A program made the position numbers and the translations under genes. Shown here piece by piece: positions 45,829 through 55,006 of a DNA stretch of 64,000 nucleotides (position 1 is the first letter of the stretch; every line of letters begins with the position of its first letter). The stretch spans positions 558,001-622,000 of the forward strand of contig NC_016109.1 of assembly GCF_000269985.1 (NCBI RefSeq), read 5' to 3'. Under the pieces are notes generated by a model that searched no databases, was not told where the DNA came from, and saw nothing but the letters and a program-made list of their open reading frames with translations. This stretch comes from Kitasatospora setae KM-6054. GTDB taxonomy: Bacteria; Actinomycetota; Actinomycetes; Streptomycetales; Streptomycetaceae.

Positions 45829-47022
45829 ATGCCGCAGCACACCCTTCCCGGCCCCCACCCCGCCGATCCCCCGGCCCCGTCGGCGGCCCCCGACGCCCGT
45901 TACGCCCGTTCCGCCCGTACGCCCGCCGGGCTGGTCGGTGACACGCCGGTGCTCTGGGTGGGCGAGCCGTTCACCGCGCCAGGACGGGGGTTCTGGGCCA
46001 AGTTGGAGGGGCGGAACCCGGGCGGGATCAAGGACCGGCCCGCCCTGCACATGGTGCGGGCCGCCCGGGAGCGGGGTGAACTGCGGGCGGGGGCGCGGAT
46101 CGTGGAGTCGACCTCGGGGACGCTGGGGCTCGGGCTGGCGCTCGCGGGGGTGGTGTACGGGCATCCGGTGACGGTGGTGACCGATCCGGGGATCGAGCCG
46201 CTGGTGACGGGGCTGCTGGCGGCGCACGGCGCCGAGACCGTCGTGGTGGACGCGCCGCACCCGGTCGGCGGCTGGCAGCAGGCGCGGCGCGCGAAGGTCC
46301 GCGAACTGCTGGCCGCGCACCCGGGCGCGTGGTGCCCGGACCAGTACAACAACCCGGACAACGTCGCCGCGTACCGGCCGCTGGCCCTCGAACTGGTCGC
46401 CCAACTGGGCCGGATCGACACGCTGGTGGTGAGTGTCGGCACCGGCGGCCACTCGGCGGGGATCGCCGGGGTGCTGCGCGGCCGCTTCCCGGAGCTGCGG
46501 GTGGTCGGGGTCGACACCACCGGCTCGACGATCTTCGGGCAGCCGGCGCTGCCCCGGCTGATGCGCGGCCTGGGGAGCAGCATCCATCCGCGCAACGTCG
46601 CGTACGGGCTGTTCGACGAGGTGCACTGGGTGGCCGCGCCGGAGGCGGTCTGGGCGGCCCGCGCGCTGGCCGTCTCCCGCTACGCCAGCGGGGGGTGGAG
46701 CGTCGGCGCGGTCGCCCTGGTGGCCCGCTGGCTGGCCGCGACCGGCTCGCCGGAGGACCGGATCGCGGCGGTCTTCCCGGACGGCCCGCAGCGCTACGTC
46801 GGCACCGTCTTCGACGACCCGTGGTGCCAGGCGCACGGCCTGCTGGGCCACCGCCCGCCCGAGCGGCCCGACGAGATCGCCCACCCCGGCGAGCGCGTCG
46901 TGACCCGCTGGACGCGCTGCCGCACCGTCCTCGACCCGCTCGCCCGCCGTCCCCTGACCGAGACCGAGACCGAGGCTGGTTCCGGGGCCGGGGCCGGGGC
47001 CGAGACCGAGGCTGCCCGATGA
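45829..47022 (+). CDS. PLP-dependent cysteine-synthase-like enzyme
   Basis: 397 residues from ATG 45829, ribosome site GCAGGAGA. Fold type II PLP enzyme with the Schiff-base Lys in [10 protein letters not shown] and phosphate loop [11 protein letters not shown]. The substrate loop is STSGTLG, not the usual TSGNTG, so the substrate-binding Asn is missing and the reaction may not be standard O-acetylserine sulfhydrylation. The tail is a Glu/Thr/Gly-Ala repeat. The ATGA overlap with an MFS exporter suggests that the product is exported. Confidence 0.85.
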   Translation: MPQHTLPGPHPADPPAPSAAPDARYARSARTPAGLVGDTPVLWVGEPFTAPGRGFWAKLEGRNPGGIKDRPALHMVRAARERGELRAGARIVESTSGTLGLGLALAGVVYGHPVTVVTDPGIEPLVTGLLAAHGAETVVVDAPHPVGGWQQARRAKVRELLAAHPGAWCPDQYNNPDNVAAYRPLALELVAQLGRIDTLVVSVGTGGHSAGIAGVLRGRFPELRVVGVDTTGSTIFGQPALPRLMRGLGSSIHPRNVAYGLFDEVHWVAAPEAVWAARALAVSRYASGGWSVGAVALVARWLAATGSPEDRIAAVFPDGPQRYVGTVFDDPWCQAHGLLGHRPPERPDEIAHPGERVVTRWTRCRTVLDPLARRPLTETETEAGSGAGAGAETEAAR

Positions 47023-48293
47023 GGGCGCTGTGGCGGCAGACCCGCTCGTTCGGCCCGACCGCCCGGCTGCTGATGGCCAACCAGTTCGCCATCAACCTGG
47101 CGTTCTACATGCTGATGCCCTACCTGGCCGCGCACCTGGCCGGCGACCTCGGCCTGGCGGCCTGGACGGTCGGGCTGGTGCTGGGCGTGCGCAACCTCTC
47201 GCAGCAGGGCATGTTCCTGGTCGGCGGCACGCTGGCGGACCGTTTCGGCTACCGCGCGCCGATCATCGCGGGCTGCCTGCTGCGCACGGCGGGCTTCGCG
47301 CTGCTTGGCTGGGTCGACTCGCTGCCCGCGCTGCTCGCCGCGTCGGCGGCGACCGGCTTCGCGGGGGCGCTGTTCAACCCGGCGGTGCGGGCCTACCTGG
47401 CGGCGGAGGCGGGCGAGCGGCGGGTGGACGCGTTCGCCGCGTTCCACGTGTACTACCAGGCGGGCATGCTGCTCGGCCCGCTGGTCGGACTCGCCCTGCT
47501 GGCGGCCGACTTCACCGCCGTGTGCACCGCCGCGGCGGCGGTCTTCGCCGCGCTCACCGCCCTGCAGTGGCGGGCTCTGCCGCCGCGCCGGGAGCGGCCG
47601 GAGCCGGCGCGGGCGGGGGTGCTCGGGCAGTGGCGGACGGTGGTGGCGAACCGGCCGTTCCTGCTCTTCTCCGGTGCGATGATCGGCTCGTACGTGCTGA
47701 CCTTCCAGGTCTACCTGGCCCTCCCGCTCGCCGCCGGCCTCGCCCTCGACCGGAACGGCGGGAACGGCGGGGCGGGCGCGGCGGCCACCAGCGGCCTGTT
47801 CACCGTCTCGGCGGCCGTCGCGGTGACCGGGCAACTGCGGCTGACCGCCTGGGCGAAGCGGGTCTGGACGCCGTCCGGGGCGCTGGTGCGCGGGCTGGCC
47901 GCGATGGGGGCGGCGTTCCTGCCGCTGCTGGCGTTCCCGTGGGCGGGGACGGCGGCCCGGCTGGCGGCGCTCGGCCTCGCGGTGGCGGTGCTGGCGGCGG
48001 CGGGCGCGGTGGTCTACCCGTTCGAGATGGACACCGTGGTGGCGCTCTCCGGCGGCCGCCTGGTCGCCACCCACTACGGCCTGTACAACACCGTCTCCGG
48101 CCTCGGCATCACCGCCGGCAACCTGGCCGTCGGCGCCCTGTGGGACTACGGCGCCCGGCACGACGCCCTGCTGCTGCCCTGGCTGGCCCTCGGCGCGACC
48201 GGCCTGGCGGGCGCCGCCGCCGTCCACCGCCTGTCCCGCGCGGGCCTGCTCCGCCCGTCCCCCGCGCCGGAGCCCGCCCTGACCGGCGCCTGA
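47019..48293 (+). CDS. MFS-type transporter coupled to the PLP enzyme
   Basis: 424 residues with 11-12 membrane helices. MFS marks include [14 protein letters not shown] in the loop after helix 2 and [16 protein letters not shown]. The start overlaps the stop of the cysteine-synthase-like gene, so it probably exports that enzyme's product or an amino acid. Related pairs are seen in siderophore and diaminopropionate pathways, but no further pathway genes are next to it. Confidence 0.88.
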   Translation: MRALWRQTRSFGPTARLLMANQFAINLAFYMLMPYLAAHLAGDLGLAAWTVGLVLGVRNLSQQGMFLVGGTLADRFGYRAPIIAGCLLRTAGFALLGWVDSLPALLAASAATGFAGALFNPAVRAYLAAEAGERRVDAFAAFHVYYQAGMLLGPLVGLALLAADFTAVCTAAAAVFAALTALQWRALPPRRERPEPARAGVLGQWRTVVANRPFLLFSGAMIGSYVLTFQVYLALPLAAGLALDRNGGNGGAGAAATSGLFTVSAAVAVTGQLRLTAWAKRVWTPSGALVRGLAAMGAAFLPLLAFPWAGTAARLAALGLAVAVLAAAGAVVYPFEMDTVVALSGGRLVATHYGLYNTVSGLGITAGNLAVGALWDYGARHDALLLPWLALGATGLAGAAAVHRLSRAGLLRPSPAPEPALTGA

Positions 48294-48315
48294 CCGGCTG
48301 CGCCGCTACGGACCG

Positions 48316-48460
48316 CTACGGCTCGTCCGGCGCCACCCCGGCGGGGTCCGGCATCGCCCGGAGGAAGTCCGGGACGTCCGCGAGGCCGTCCGGCCGCCGC
48401 TCGTACGCGGCGGTCCTGCGCGCGCGGTCGGCGGTCAGCGCGTCGAGCCGGGGCCGGAGT
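48316..48460 (-). other. Coding-like stretch after the LigD gene
   Basis: In the neighbouring frame, the minus strand reads on from a 9-bp repeat (GGCTGGAAC type) as WAELRPRLDALTADRARR to a stop at 48316. It may be the true C-terminus of the LigD protein if the repeat length changed, or a separate remnant. Confidence 0.3.
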
Positions 48461-49383
48461 TCAGCCCAGCCGTTCCAGCCGTTCCAGCCGCCGCCGGGCC
48501 GGGCCCAGCGAGCGGGCGCGGCGGGCTGGCTGCCAGGGGTCCGGGGCGGCGAGGCGTTCCGGGAGGGTGGCGATGGTCCAGCGGCGGGCGGTGAGGGCGG
48601 GGTCGTCCAGTTCGTCCCAGGCCAGCGGGGTGGCGACCGGGGCGCCGGGGAGGGCGCGGACGGCGTAGGGGGTGACGGCGTTCTGGCCGTAGGCGTTGCG
48701 CTGGACGTCGAGGTAGAGCCGGCCGCGGCGGGCCGCCTTGCGGGCCTCGGTGGTGAGCAGGGCGGGGTGGCGGCGGGCGAGCACGGCGGCGGCGTCCCGG
48801 GCGAAGGCCCGGACCTCGTCGAAGTCCGCGCGGCGGTCGAGCCGGACGAGGACGTGCAGGCCGCGCGAACCGGTGGTCATCAGGTCGGCGGGGAGGCCGA
48901 GTTCGTCGAGCAGTCCGCGGGTCGCGGCGGCGGCCCGGCGGACCGGTTCGAAGTCGTCGCCGGCCGGGTCGAGGTCGATCACCAGCAGGTCGGGGTGGTC
49001 GGGCCGGTCGGCCCGGGCGAGCCAGCGGTGCGGGGTGACGCAGGCTTGGCCGGCGAGGTAGAGCAGGGTGGCCAGGTCGTCGCAGACGGGGTAGGCGACG
49101 GTGCCGCCCGCCTTGGGCAGTTCGCTGCGGCGGATCCACTCCGGGAAGTACCGGGGGTGTCCTTCTGCACCAGCCGGGGTCCGTCGATGCCGTCGGGGTA
49201 GCGCTCCAGCATCAGCGGGCGGCCGCGCAGCCGCGGCAGGATCCGCCGGGCGACCCGGCGGTAGTGCGCGGCGAGGTCGGCCTTGGTGAGGGCGCCGGTG
49301 CCGCCGTCCGCCGGGAACAGCACCTTGTCGGCGCGCTCGATCCGGACGGTGCGGCCGCCGGCCCGCAGGTCGGTGCCGGTCAT
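48461..49383 (-). pseudogene. ligD: LigD polymerase domain protein with a frameshift
   Basis: From ATG 49383 the protein begins RIERADKVLFPADGG and reads to LERYPDGI...RLVQKD. At the C-run near 49151-49158 the homology jumps to the next frame, which continues RYFPEWIRRSELPKAGG, LLVIDLDPAGDDF (catalytic Asp pair), GSRGLHVLVRL and ends at 48461. One extra C would restore a ~307-residue stand-alone NHEJ primase/polymerase. Either a real pseudogene or a homopolymer sequencing error. Ku and ligase genes are not in the window. Confidence 0.85.
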
Positions 49384-49643
49384 GACGTGTCCCGCTCCTT
49401 CCTCGCCCCGCCCCTCCGGTGTGCGCGACGGCGCCTACCCGGCCGGGCCGCCGCCGACACCCGGCGCCCCGCGCCCGTCGGTGCACAGGTGGACAGCGGG
49501 AGGGCCGAGTGGGCCGGGGCCGGGGCCGCCGGGAACAACTCGCCCATATCTGCCCGTACCGGGTATCCCTCGCGGACCGCTGGGTAGGCGCCGGGCGTCG
49601 CGGACCCGCGCGGGCGGGTCCGCCGGAGCGGAAGGAGCAGGCC

Positions 49644-49898
49644 ATGACGGTCGACGCGGTGGTGCTGGCGGCGGAGTCGAGCGGTCCGCCCCTCTTGGTG
49701 GTGATCGTTCCGGCGCTGATCGTCGCCGTCCTGCTGATCGGGGCGTTCGTCTGGGGCAGCCGCCGGTGGAACCGGCGCCGGCCGCCGGCCGGGCCGGGTC
49801 CCGCCGCGGGGCGGGCCGACTCCTGGCGCACGCCGGACGACCGGGAACCGGAGCGGGGCACCCGCCCGCACGGCGCGGACGACCCGTCCGAGCGCTGA
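49644..49898 (+). CDS. Small single-helix membrane protein (DUF6479-like)
   Basis: 84 residues from ATG 49644, AAGGAG 7 bases upstream. A hydrophobic helix (17-38, LLVVIVPALIVAVLLIGAFV) is followed by WGSRRWNRRRPP and an Asp/Glu/Pro-rich tail. This matches the small DUF6479 membrane proteins common in streptomycetes. Function unknown. Confidence 0.75.
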   Translation: MTVDAVVLAAESSGPPLLVVIVPALIVAVLLIGAFVWGSRRWNRRRPPAGPGPAAGRADSWRTPDDREPERGTRPHGADDPSER

Positions 49899-50016
49899 CG
49901 GGCCGTGGCCGTACGGCGCCCTGATCGATTTCGGCGGCCCGCCGTTGCGGGGCCGGATTGTCGGGCATACGTGCGACGTGTCCGGAGGCTCTGGACGGTC
50001 GAGGAGGCGGTCAGCG

Positions 50017-50487
50017 GTGCTGGTGCTGTGTCTGGGAGTCATGGCGGGCTACCTGCTCGGCGGGCTGGTGACGGCCCGGGCGGTCTTCCGGCAGGAGCGG
50101 GAGCGCTTCCTGCGGGCGGGCGGCGCGCGCACTGCCACCGATGCCGCCGACGGGGGGCTGGTGCGCAGGTTCGAGCGGCAGGAGCGGCAGCAGACCGAGG
50201 CGTTCGCGCTGTGCGCGGGCGCGCTGTGGCCGGTGGCGCTGCCCCTGCTGGCGCTGCACGGCCTGTTCGGGGCGGTGGCCCTGGACCGCGGCCGGACCGG
50301 CGTCGCGGCGCGGCCCGACCCGGCGGCGGTGGCGGCCCGCATCGACGAGCTCGAACGCGAGCTCCGGCTGGACGCCCCCGCCTTCCCCCTCCCCAGCCCT
50401 GCACCGCCGTCCGGCGGATTCAGGCGGACGGAACGGACGGAACAGCCTGCCGGGGCGGCCCGCGCCCGGCCCCGGGGATCGGACTGA
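50017..50487 (+). CDS. Hypothetical membrane protein
   Basis: 156 residues from GTG 50017, chosen because GAGGAGG lies 9 bases upstream. Two hydrophobic segments (2-22 and about 72-92) with an Arg/Glu-rich coiled linker RQERERFLRAGG. A helix near 110 (ARIDELERELRL) is probably coiled coil. No family recognised. Confidence 0.6.
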   Translation: MLVLCLGVMAGYLLGGLVTARAVFRQERERFLRAGGARTATDAADGGLVRRFERQERQQTEAFALCAGALWPVALPLLALHGLFGAVALDRGRTGVAARPDPAAVAARIDELERELRLDAPAFPLPSPAPPSGGFRRTERTEQPAGAARARPRGSD

Positions 50488-50490
50488 GCG

Positions 50491-50655
50491 ATGTCCGAGC
50501 ACGAGAGCACGGCTCCCCCGCTGAACCTCGGCGAGCAGCTGCTGGAGCAGTTCCTGACCGCCGGCCGCACCCTCGACCCGCGGGACGCGCCGCGCTTCGC
50601 CGAGCAGTACGCCCGGGCCCTGGGCCTCGGTTCGGCGGCCGTGTACCTGGCGGTT
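50491..50655 (+). pseudogene. N-terminal fragment of a PP2C/SpoIIE-type gene
   Basis: The first ~54 residues after ATG 50491 include LLEQFLTAGRTLDPRD, then RFAEQYARALGLGSAAVYLA. These match the start of streptomycete phosphatases with an N-terminal sensor domain. After about 50655 the sequence becomes unrelated and soon loses coding character. It marks the edge between ordinary chromosome and the scar region. Confidence 0.6.
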
Positions 50656-50811
50656 CTACGTCGACCGATCCGGTATCGGGAGCATAGCGACTCAGAGCAA
50701 GGCTCGCGAAGCGATTCGGAGGATCACCAGGACCGCGCCGACGGCCCACCCATCATGCCTTCCACCTGCGCAAACGGGCTCCTGAACGGCTGCTGCCGCC
50801 GCAACGGCCCA

Positions 50812-52058
50812 CTAGCCCGGCACCATGCCGACGGCTTCGCCGCGTGACCGGCAGCGAGCAGCCGCAGGAGCTTCGATTCCTCGATGCGGGCAAGTGGAGC
50901 ACGGTGTGCTCAGACCGATGCTGACCTTTGCTGACCTCACCTGACAGTCCGCCAGTCCGGATTCGCGAGCTGGGGCGGTACCGACGGCGGCCAGTGCGAC
51001 GGTCGGGGCGGGGGACGGCCTGGAGCCCTGCGGGGGCAGGAGACGAGCGGGATCGAGCATCGCACCAAAGATGCCGAAGACACCCTCGACCACACCCAGG
51101 GCGTTCGGACACTGCTCGCCGAGGTCGATTCTCGACGGCCCGCTGCCTTTCCCAGGAGACTGCCGCGCGCCGCCACCGACAGCGGGGCCGCCGGGCCCGC
51201 CGGGGGGGCGGTCAGGTGGTCGGGGGGCGGTGTCGGCCGGGGAGAGGTGGCTCTCCTCCTCCTGCAGGGTGTGCAGCCCCAGGACGGCGTACAGGCCGTA
51301 CATCGTCAGGCGTGGTTCGGCGAGTCCGGCCGGGTCGGCCGCGTCCTGGGCGAGCAGGCGGCCGGTCAGGGCCTGGATCTCGGCGTGCGGGCAGCTCATC
51401 GGACCGGTCGGGTCGACGCCGCCAATGGCGGTGGCGAGGGCCCGGCAGAGGGCGAGTGCGCCGGCGCCGTGGGTGACCGCCTCGTCGAGGCGGCCCATCC
51501 GGGCGCACACCGAGGTGAGGTTGCCGAGGGTGTTGGCCTCACCGGAGCGGTCGCCGGAGCGGCGCTACATGGCGAGGACGCCGTGCAGGGCGGTGACGGA
51601 CTCGTCGGTGAAGCCGTTGCGGGCGCCGTCGCCGATGGTCCGCACCGCGAGGACCTCGGCGAGCCGCAGGGTGGCGCCGGCGTCGTGGCACGACTCGACG
51701 GCTCGGTCGATGTGCTCAGGGACTTCGGCGTACCTGCCGACCTGCCAGAGCGCGCCGCCGAGCATGTAGCGGGCGGCCGCCTCGGACGCGGGCGGGCTGG
51801 CCTGCCGGGCGGCTTCCGCGACGGTCAGAGCGGGGGTGACGGCTTCGGGCCAGCCGTAGGCGCGTTCGAGCAGCAGGTCGAGGCCAAGCAGGACATCGGC
51901 GACCTGTCCGACGAGGGCGGGCGGGAGTTCGGCGCTCTGGCCGAGGACGCCAAGGACGAAGTCCCGTTCCCAGGCGAACGAGGCCTTCGGGGTGCGTACT
52001 TGGGTGTCGAGGTCGACGTGGACGAGGCCGAAGCGCTGGCTGTAGCCCTCGGCTCATC
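50812..52058 (-). pseudogene. Mosaic remnant: beta-glucosidase tail joined to TPR-regulator fragment
   Basis: On the minus strand from 52058 the frame reads AEGYSQRFGLVHVDLDTQ, then RTPKASFAWERDF. This is the conserved C-terminus of a GH1 beta-glucosidase. It runs without a break into helical TPR-like sequence (ARYMLGGALWQVGRYAEV, GNLTSVCARMGRLDEAV) like AfsR-type or NB-ARC regulators. A TAG at 51565 interrupts the frame (LAM-stop-RRSGDRSGEANTLG), where a Tyr codon would fit. Nothing recognisable follows after about 51240. Both ends are truncated, so this is a deletion join plus a nonsense mutation. Confidence 0.65.
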
Positions 52059-52072
52059 GAACAGGCTGTCAT

Positions 52073-52960
52073 TCTACGGACCGCAACCGATGTCACACCA
52101 CCGTTCGACCCCGGTGACAACCCAACGCTGTTCTGCCCGAACGATCCCCACACGCGGGGAGGACATCGACACCGCCGAGGCTGCCTTGAAAAAGTACAGC
52201 TGACCCCCGCGAGCGCTGGGAGGACACCGCCACCGGGTACCGGCCCTTAGCCGGCGCCGACCGTGACGGGCGAGTACCGGTTCGGCAGTGTCTGCCGCAT
52301 GACCACCGGCTCCAAACAACTGCGCACGGAACTCAGCTGGGGCCCGGGATGACGTTCGTCACCGGGATCGCCGAACTCACGATGACAGCGCAACACGCCT
52401 GACGGCTCACCGGGCTCCGCACCAACTCGAGGAGAGCAGATGAGCTTCGGCAGGCGGCCTACGCCTGTCGGCCGAAAACATCGGACTCTGGCTTGTCGAA
52501 CGATGTTCCCGTGGCAGGAGGACAACTGCCGTGCAGGCCCTACTGCTGACCGGTCGCCGCCTTTGTCTCCACCGAGGCGACGTCTCGCACCGGCATCCCG
52601 CCCTGCACATCGCGATGAAGCCGACAACACGTCGAGCCTGCACCGCACCCCTCCGCCCCTGACCGACAGGAAGTTGAGTATGGCAGCCACCCCTTGGATA
52701 CTTGCAGCGCCCACCCAAGGGATACTGCTACGGCAGAACCCGGTCCCGCGCCTGCGGGAATGGCTCCAAAGTAGCCCACGGCTGTGCATCGGCCCCGCGC
52801 TCGCGGGGTAGCTCCATCAGTCATGGGACCAAGACGACACCTCAAGTGCAGAACAAAGTAGCCACGGCCTGGGCGTCTAGAACTCAACTGTCTGCCAACA
52901 CTCTTGGCGGTCCATCAGGTAGATCGAGGCGGTGACAGTGCGCTACTGTGACCCTCACGA
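52073..52960. other. Low-coding stretch of lower GC
   Basis: No frame with actinomycete codon bias or a recognised domain. GC content is visibly lower than the rest of the window, which fits acquired or degraded DNA. The only structure recognised is a pair of decayed, inverted CRISPR repeats near 52739-52815, plus an imperfect palindrome at 52930-52952 (GGTGACAGT ... ACTGTGACC) that may be an operator for the next gene. Confidence 0.5.
52739..52815 (+). repeat. Two decayed CRISPR repeats in opposite orientation to the array
   Basis: The copy at 52788-52815 keeps the core CGGCCCCGCGCTCGCGGGG of the array repeat, in the reverse strand sense. The copy at 52739-52766 matches 21 of 28 positions and keeps the hairpin (TCCCGCGCCTGCGGGA). 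They are 21 bp apart instead of 33. Probably remnants of a second array. Confidence 0.5.
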
Positions 52961-52963
52961 AGC

Positions 52964-52999
52964 ATGAAAGAAGGGCGCCCCATGCCTCGCAAGCATTGA
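52964..52999 (+). promoter_or_regulatory. Possible 11-codon leader frame within a hairpin
   Basis: An ATG at 52964 opens a tiny frame MKEGRPMPRKH that ends inside the following hairpin, 31 bp before the next gene. It has no clear ribosome site, so expression is uncertain, but leader-peptide control would use this layout. Confidence 0.25.
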
Positions 53000-53010
53000 A
53001 TGGGGCGCCC
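52973..53010 (+). promoter_or_regulatory. Perfect 11-bp inverted repeat upstream of small membrane gene
   Basis: Arms GGGCGCCCCAT and ATGGGGCGCCC are perfectly complementary around a 16-base loop. It ends about 20 bp before the start codon of the 89-residue gene and could be an attenuator, a terminator for the upstream transcript or a protein-binding site. Confidence 0.45.
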
Positions 53011-53030
53011 ACCTAAAACCAGGAGGACAT

Positions 53031-53300
53031 ATGCGTCTCCCGATCCGCGATGCCCGAACGCATGGCAGCATCCTCAGGATTGTCGCACGTCAGCTGCGCC
53101 AGAACAAGAACCTGGTTGCACTGGCCACGACTTCTGCCACCTGTGCACTCAAGGGACAACCGGCGACCATCACTCCTGAGCAGATTACGGGATTGGTGAT
53201 TGTGATCATCATCTTGATCGCCCTAAGTACCATCACTTACAAGCCTAATGGCTGGCTGCGTCCGAATCCGACCGGGACTCGTTCAACGCGTCGCAGGTGA
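53031..53300 (+). CDS. Small single-helix membrane protein of unknown function
   Basis: 89 residues from ATG 53031 with a near-perfect AGGAGG site 6 bases upstream. A basic N-terminal half (RIVARQLRQNKN) is followed by a membrane helix (about 50-68, ITGLVIVIIILIALSTITY) and a basic tail. GC is lower than in neighbouring genes, suggesting acquisition. It is the only well-supported gene in the scar and sits beside CRISPR remnants. It could be a small toxin, a phage protein or a regulatory peptide; nothing decides. Confidence 0.6.
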   Translation: MRLPIRDARTHGSILRIVARQLRQNKNLVALATTSATCALKGQPATITPEQITGLVIVIIILIALSTITYKPNGWLRPNPTGTRSTRRR

Positions 53301-53560
53301 AGCGGTCATCGCTTCTCCGCAAGTTTCGAACGCGAGCACCAGCATCGCCGAGCGATCTGCTGATCCAGCTGAGCTGCAATCCATGTGCTTGCTCAGCTGG
53401 AATTCGCTCTGCTGATGGTCGTGGTGAGGTATGGATCGGCCCGGTTCTGACCAGGCAGCCGTCGATGAGATGCGGACGGTGCCAGACGAGTAGTTCCGAA
53501 GTCGATTGAGTTTGCCGCTTCCGCTTCAAACGTGCGGGGAGGGTGTCCAGCGTTCGGGTT
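53301..53560. other. 260-bp stretch without a recognisable gene
   Basis: Both strands have short open frames, but none has actinomycete codon bias, a ribosome site or a known motif. Part of the scar between core genes and the CRISPR locus. Confidence 0.5.
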
Positions 53561-53623
53561 GTGACGACCGAAGAGCTGAACACCCTCCTGGCGGCACTCT
53601 ACGTACGAATCGATGGAACCGGG
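53561..53623 (+). pseudogene. N-terminal fragment of an IS982-like transposase
   Basis: From GTG 53561 the frame gives VTTEELNTLLAALYVRIDGT, matching the conserved start of IS982-family transposases. The rest is missing and the DNA passes into decayed CRISPR repeat material within a few bases. Confidence 0.55.
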
Positions 53624-53666
53624 GCAACCCCCGCAACGGCCCACACAGTCGCACCTCCGCTTCTGG

Positions 53667-53756
53667 GAGCAACTCCTACGAGCGCAAGGCCAAGGCCGGG
53701 TCGAGGTCCGTCCACGGCTGCCAGGTGGAGCAACCCCCCGCGAGCGCGGGGCCGAG
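53667..53756 (-). repeat. Two decayed CRISPR repeats at the old end of the array
   Basis: 53728-53756 matches the array repeat except for one extra C. 53667-53694 matches 22 of 28 positions, and all six differences are C-to-T or G-to-A changes. The 33 bp between them (53695-53727) is exactly one spacer length. A partial half-repeat (GGGCAACCCCCGC) lies at 53622-53634. They continue the array beyond the IS3 insertion. Confidence 0.75.
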
Positions 53757-53816
53757 TAGCTGGGCTTGATTCGGTTTGACGGACACCTCTGATCAGGGGC
53801 TTCGGCCCCGAGAAGG

Positions 53817-54137
53817 ATGATGTCCATCATGGAGAGCATGGGGAAGAAGAAGCCACGCCCTCGTCGCGCGTTCGCGCCGGAGTTCAAGGCCGAGATCGTC
53901 GAGCTGTGCCGTCGCGGTGACCGCTCGGTCGGTCAGGTCGCCAAGGACTTCGACCTGACCGAGACCGCGGTGCGGGACTGGATCAGGCAGGGCGAGGTCG
54001 ATGCCGGCGAGCGGGACGGCCTGACCAGCGACGAGCGCGAGGAACTGGCCAGGCTGCGGCGGGAAAACCGCCGACTGCGCGAGGACGTGGACATCCTCCG
54101 CCGTGCCACGGCTTTCTTCGCGAAGGAGACCCGGTGA
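53817..54137 (+). CDS. IS3-family transposase OrfA
   Basis: 106 residues from ATG 53817 (ATG 53832 is also possible). N-terminal helix-turn-helix RRAFAPEFKAEIVELCRRG with VGQVAKDFDLTETAVRDWI, then a leucine-zipper-like helix ELARLRRENRRLREDVDILRR. It binds the element ends. Stop overlaps the orfB start (GTGA). Confidence 0.9.
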   Translation: MMSIMESMGKKKPRPRRAFAPEFKAEIVELCRRGDRSVGQVAKDFDLTETAVRDWIRQGEVDAGERDGLTSDEREELARLRRENRRLREDVDILRRATAFFAKETR

Positions 54138-55006
54138 CGTTGCACCCGTTCATCGAGGCGGAGAAGCGGGGCGGCCACAACGTCAAACGGGCGTGTGAGC
54201 TGCTGAAGGTCTCCCGAGCCGCCTTCTACGCCCGCCGCACCGCCGACCCCGGCCCCCGCGCCGTCCGCGACGCCGAACTCGCCGAGAAGATCACCGAGGT
54301 CCACTCCGCTTCCCGCGACAGCTGCGGGGCGCCACGGATCCATGCCGCTCTCCGGCGCGACGGGGACCGGTGTGGTCGCCGCCGCATCGCCCGTCTGATG
54401 CGCCAGGCCGGGCTGGAGGGCCGGCATCGCAAGCGCCGCCACCGCACCACGATCCCCGACCTGCAGGCCGCCGGGCGGCCGGACCTGGTCCTGCGCGACT
54501 TCACGCCCGACCGGGCGGGGCTCGATGCGCGCTGGTGCGGCGACATCACCTACATACCCACCGGCGAGGGCCGGCTCTACCTGGCCACCGTCATCGACAT
54601 CGCCTCCCGTCGCGTGGTCGGCTGGGCCGCCGCGGACCACCTGCGGGCCGAACTGGTCGCCGACGCGCTACGGACCGCCTGCCAAACCCGCCGCCCGAGC
54701 GGAACAGCGCTCTTCCACTCGGATCGCGGCTGTCAGTACACCAGCCGTGAATTCGCTATCATGGCAAGCGAGTTCGGTATTCGACTGTCGGTCGGCCGCA
54801 CCGGCCAGTGCTGGGACAACGCGCTCGCCGAGTCGTTCCTCGCCACGCTGAAGCGGGAGTTGCCCGGCGACCGGCCTTGGCCCAGCAGGGCCGCAGCACG
54901 GACCGCGATCTTCGAATGGATCGAGGGTTGGTACAACATACGCAGGCTGCACAGCAGCCTCGGCTACCGCAGTCCCGCCGAATACGAGGCCGCCCTCGCG
55001 GCCTGA
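54134..55006 (+). CDS. IS3-family transposase OrfB, DDE catalytic subunit
   Basis: 290 residues from GTG overlapping the orfA stop. The DDE triad is in RWCGDITYIPTGEG, FHSDRGCQYTS and DNALAESFLATLKRE. The C-terminus WYNIRRLHSSLGYRSPAEYE is typical for the family. The 4-bp overlap suggests either reinitiation or frameshift fusion with orfA. Appears intact. Confidence 0.93.
   Translation: MTLHPFIEAEKRGGHNVKRACELLKVSRAAFYARRTADPGPRAVRDAELAEKITEVHSASRDSCGAPRIHAALRRDGDRCGRRRIARLMRQAGLEGRHRKRRHRTTIPDLQAAGRPDLVLRDFTPDRAGLDARWCGDITYIPTGEGRLYLATVIDIASRRVVGWAAADHLRAELVADALRTACQTRRPSGTALFHSDRGCQYTSREFAIMASEFGIRLSVGRTGQCWDNALAESFLATLKRELPGDRPWPSRAAARTAIFEWIEGWYNIRRLHSSLGYRSPAEYEAALAA

Noticed and set aside
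51247..52203. 318-codon plus-strand open frame in the scar region
   Set aside because: It is antisense to recognisable GH1 and TPR remnants on the minus strand and has shadow-type composition.
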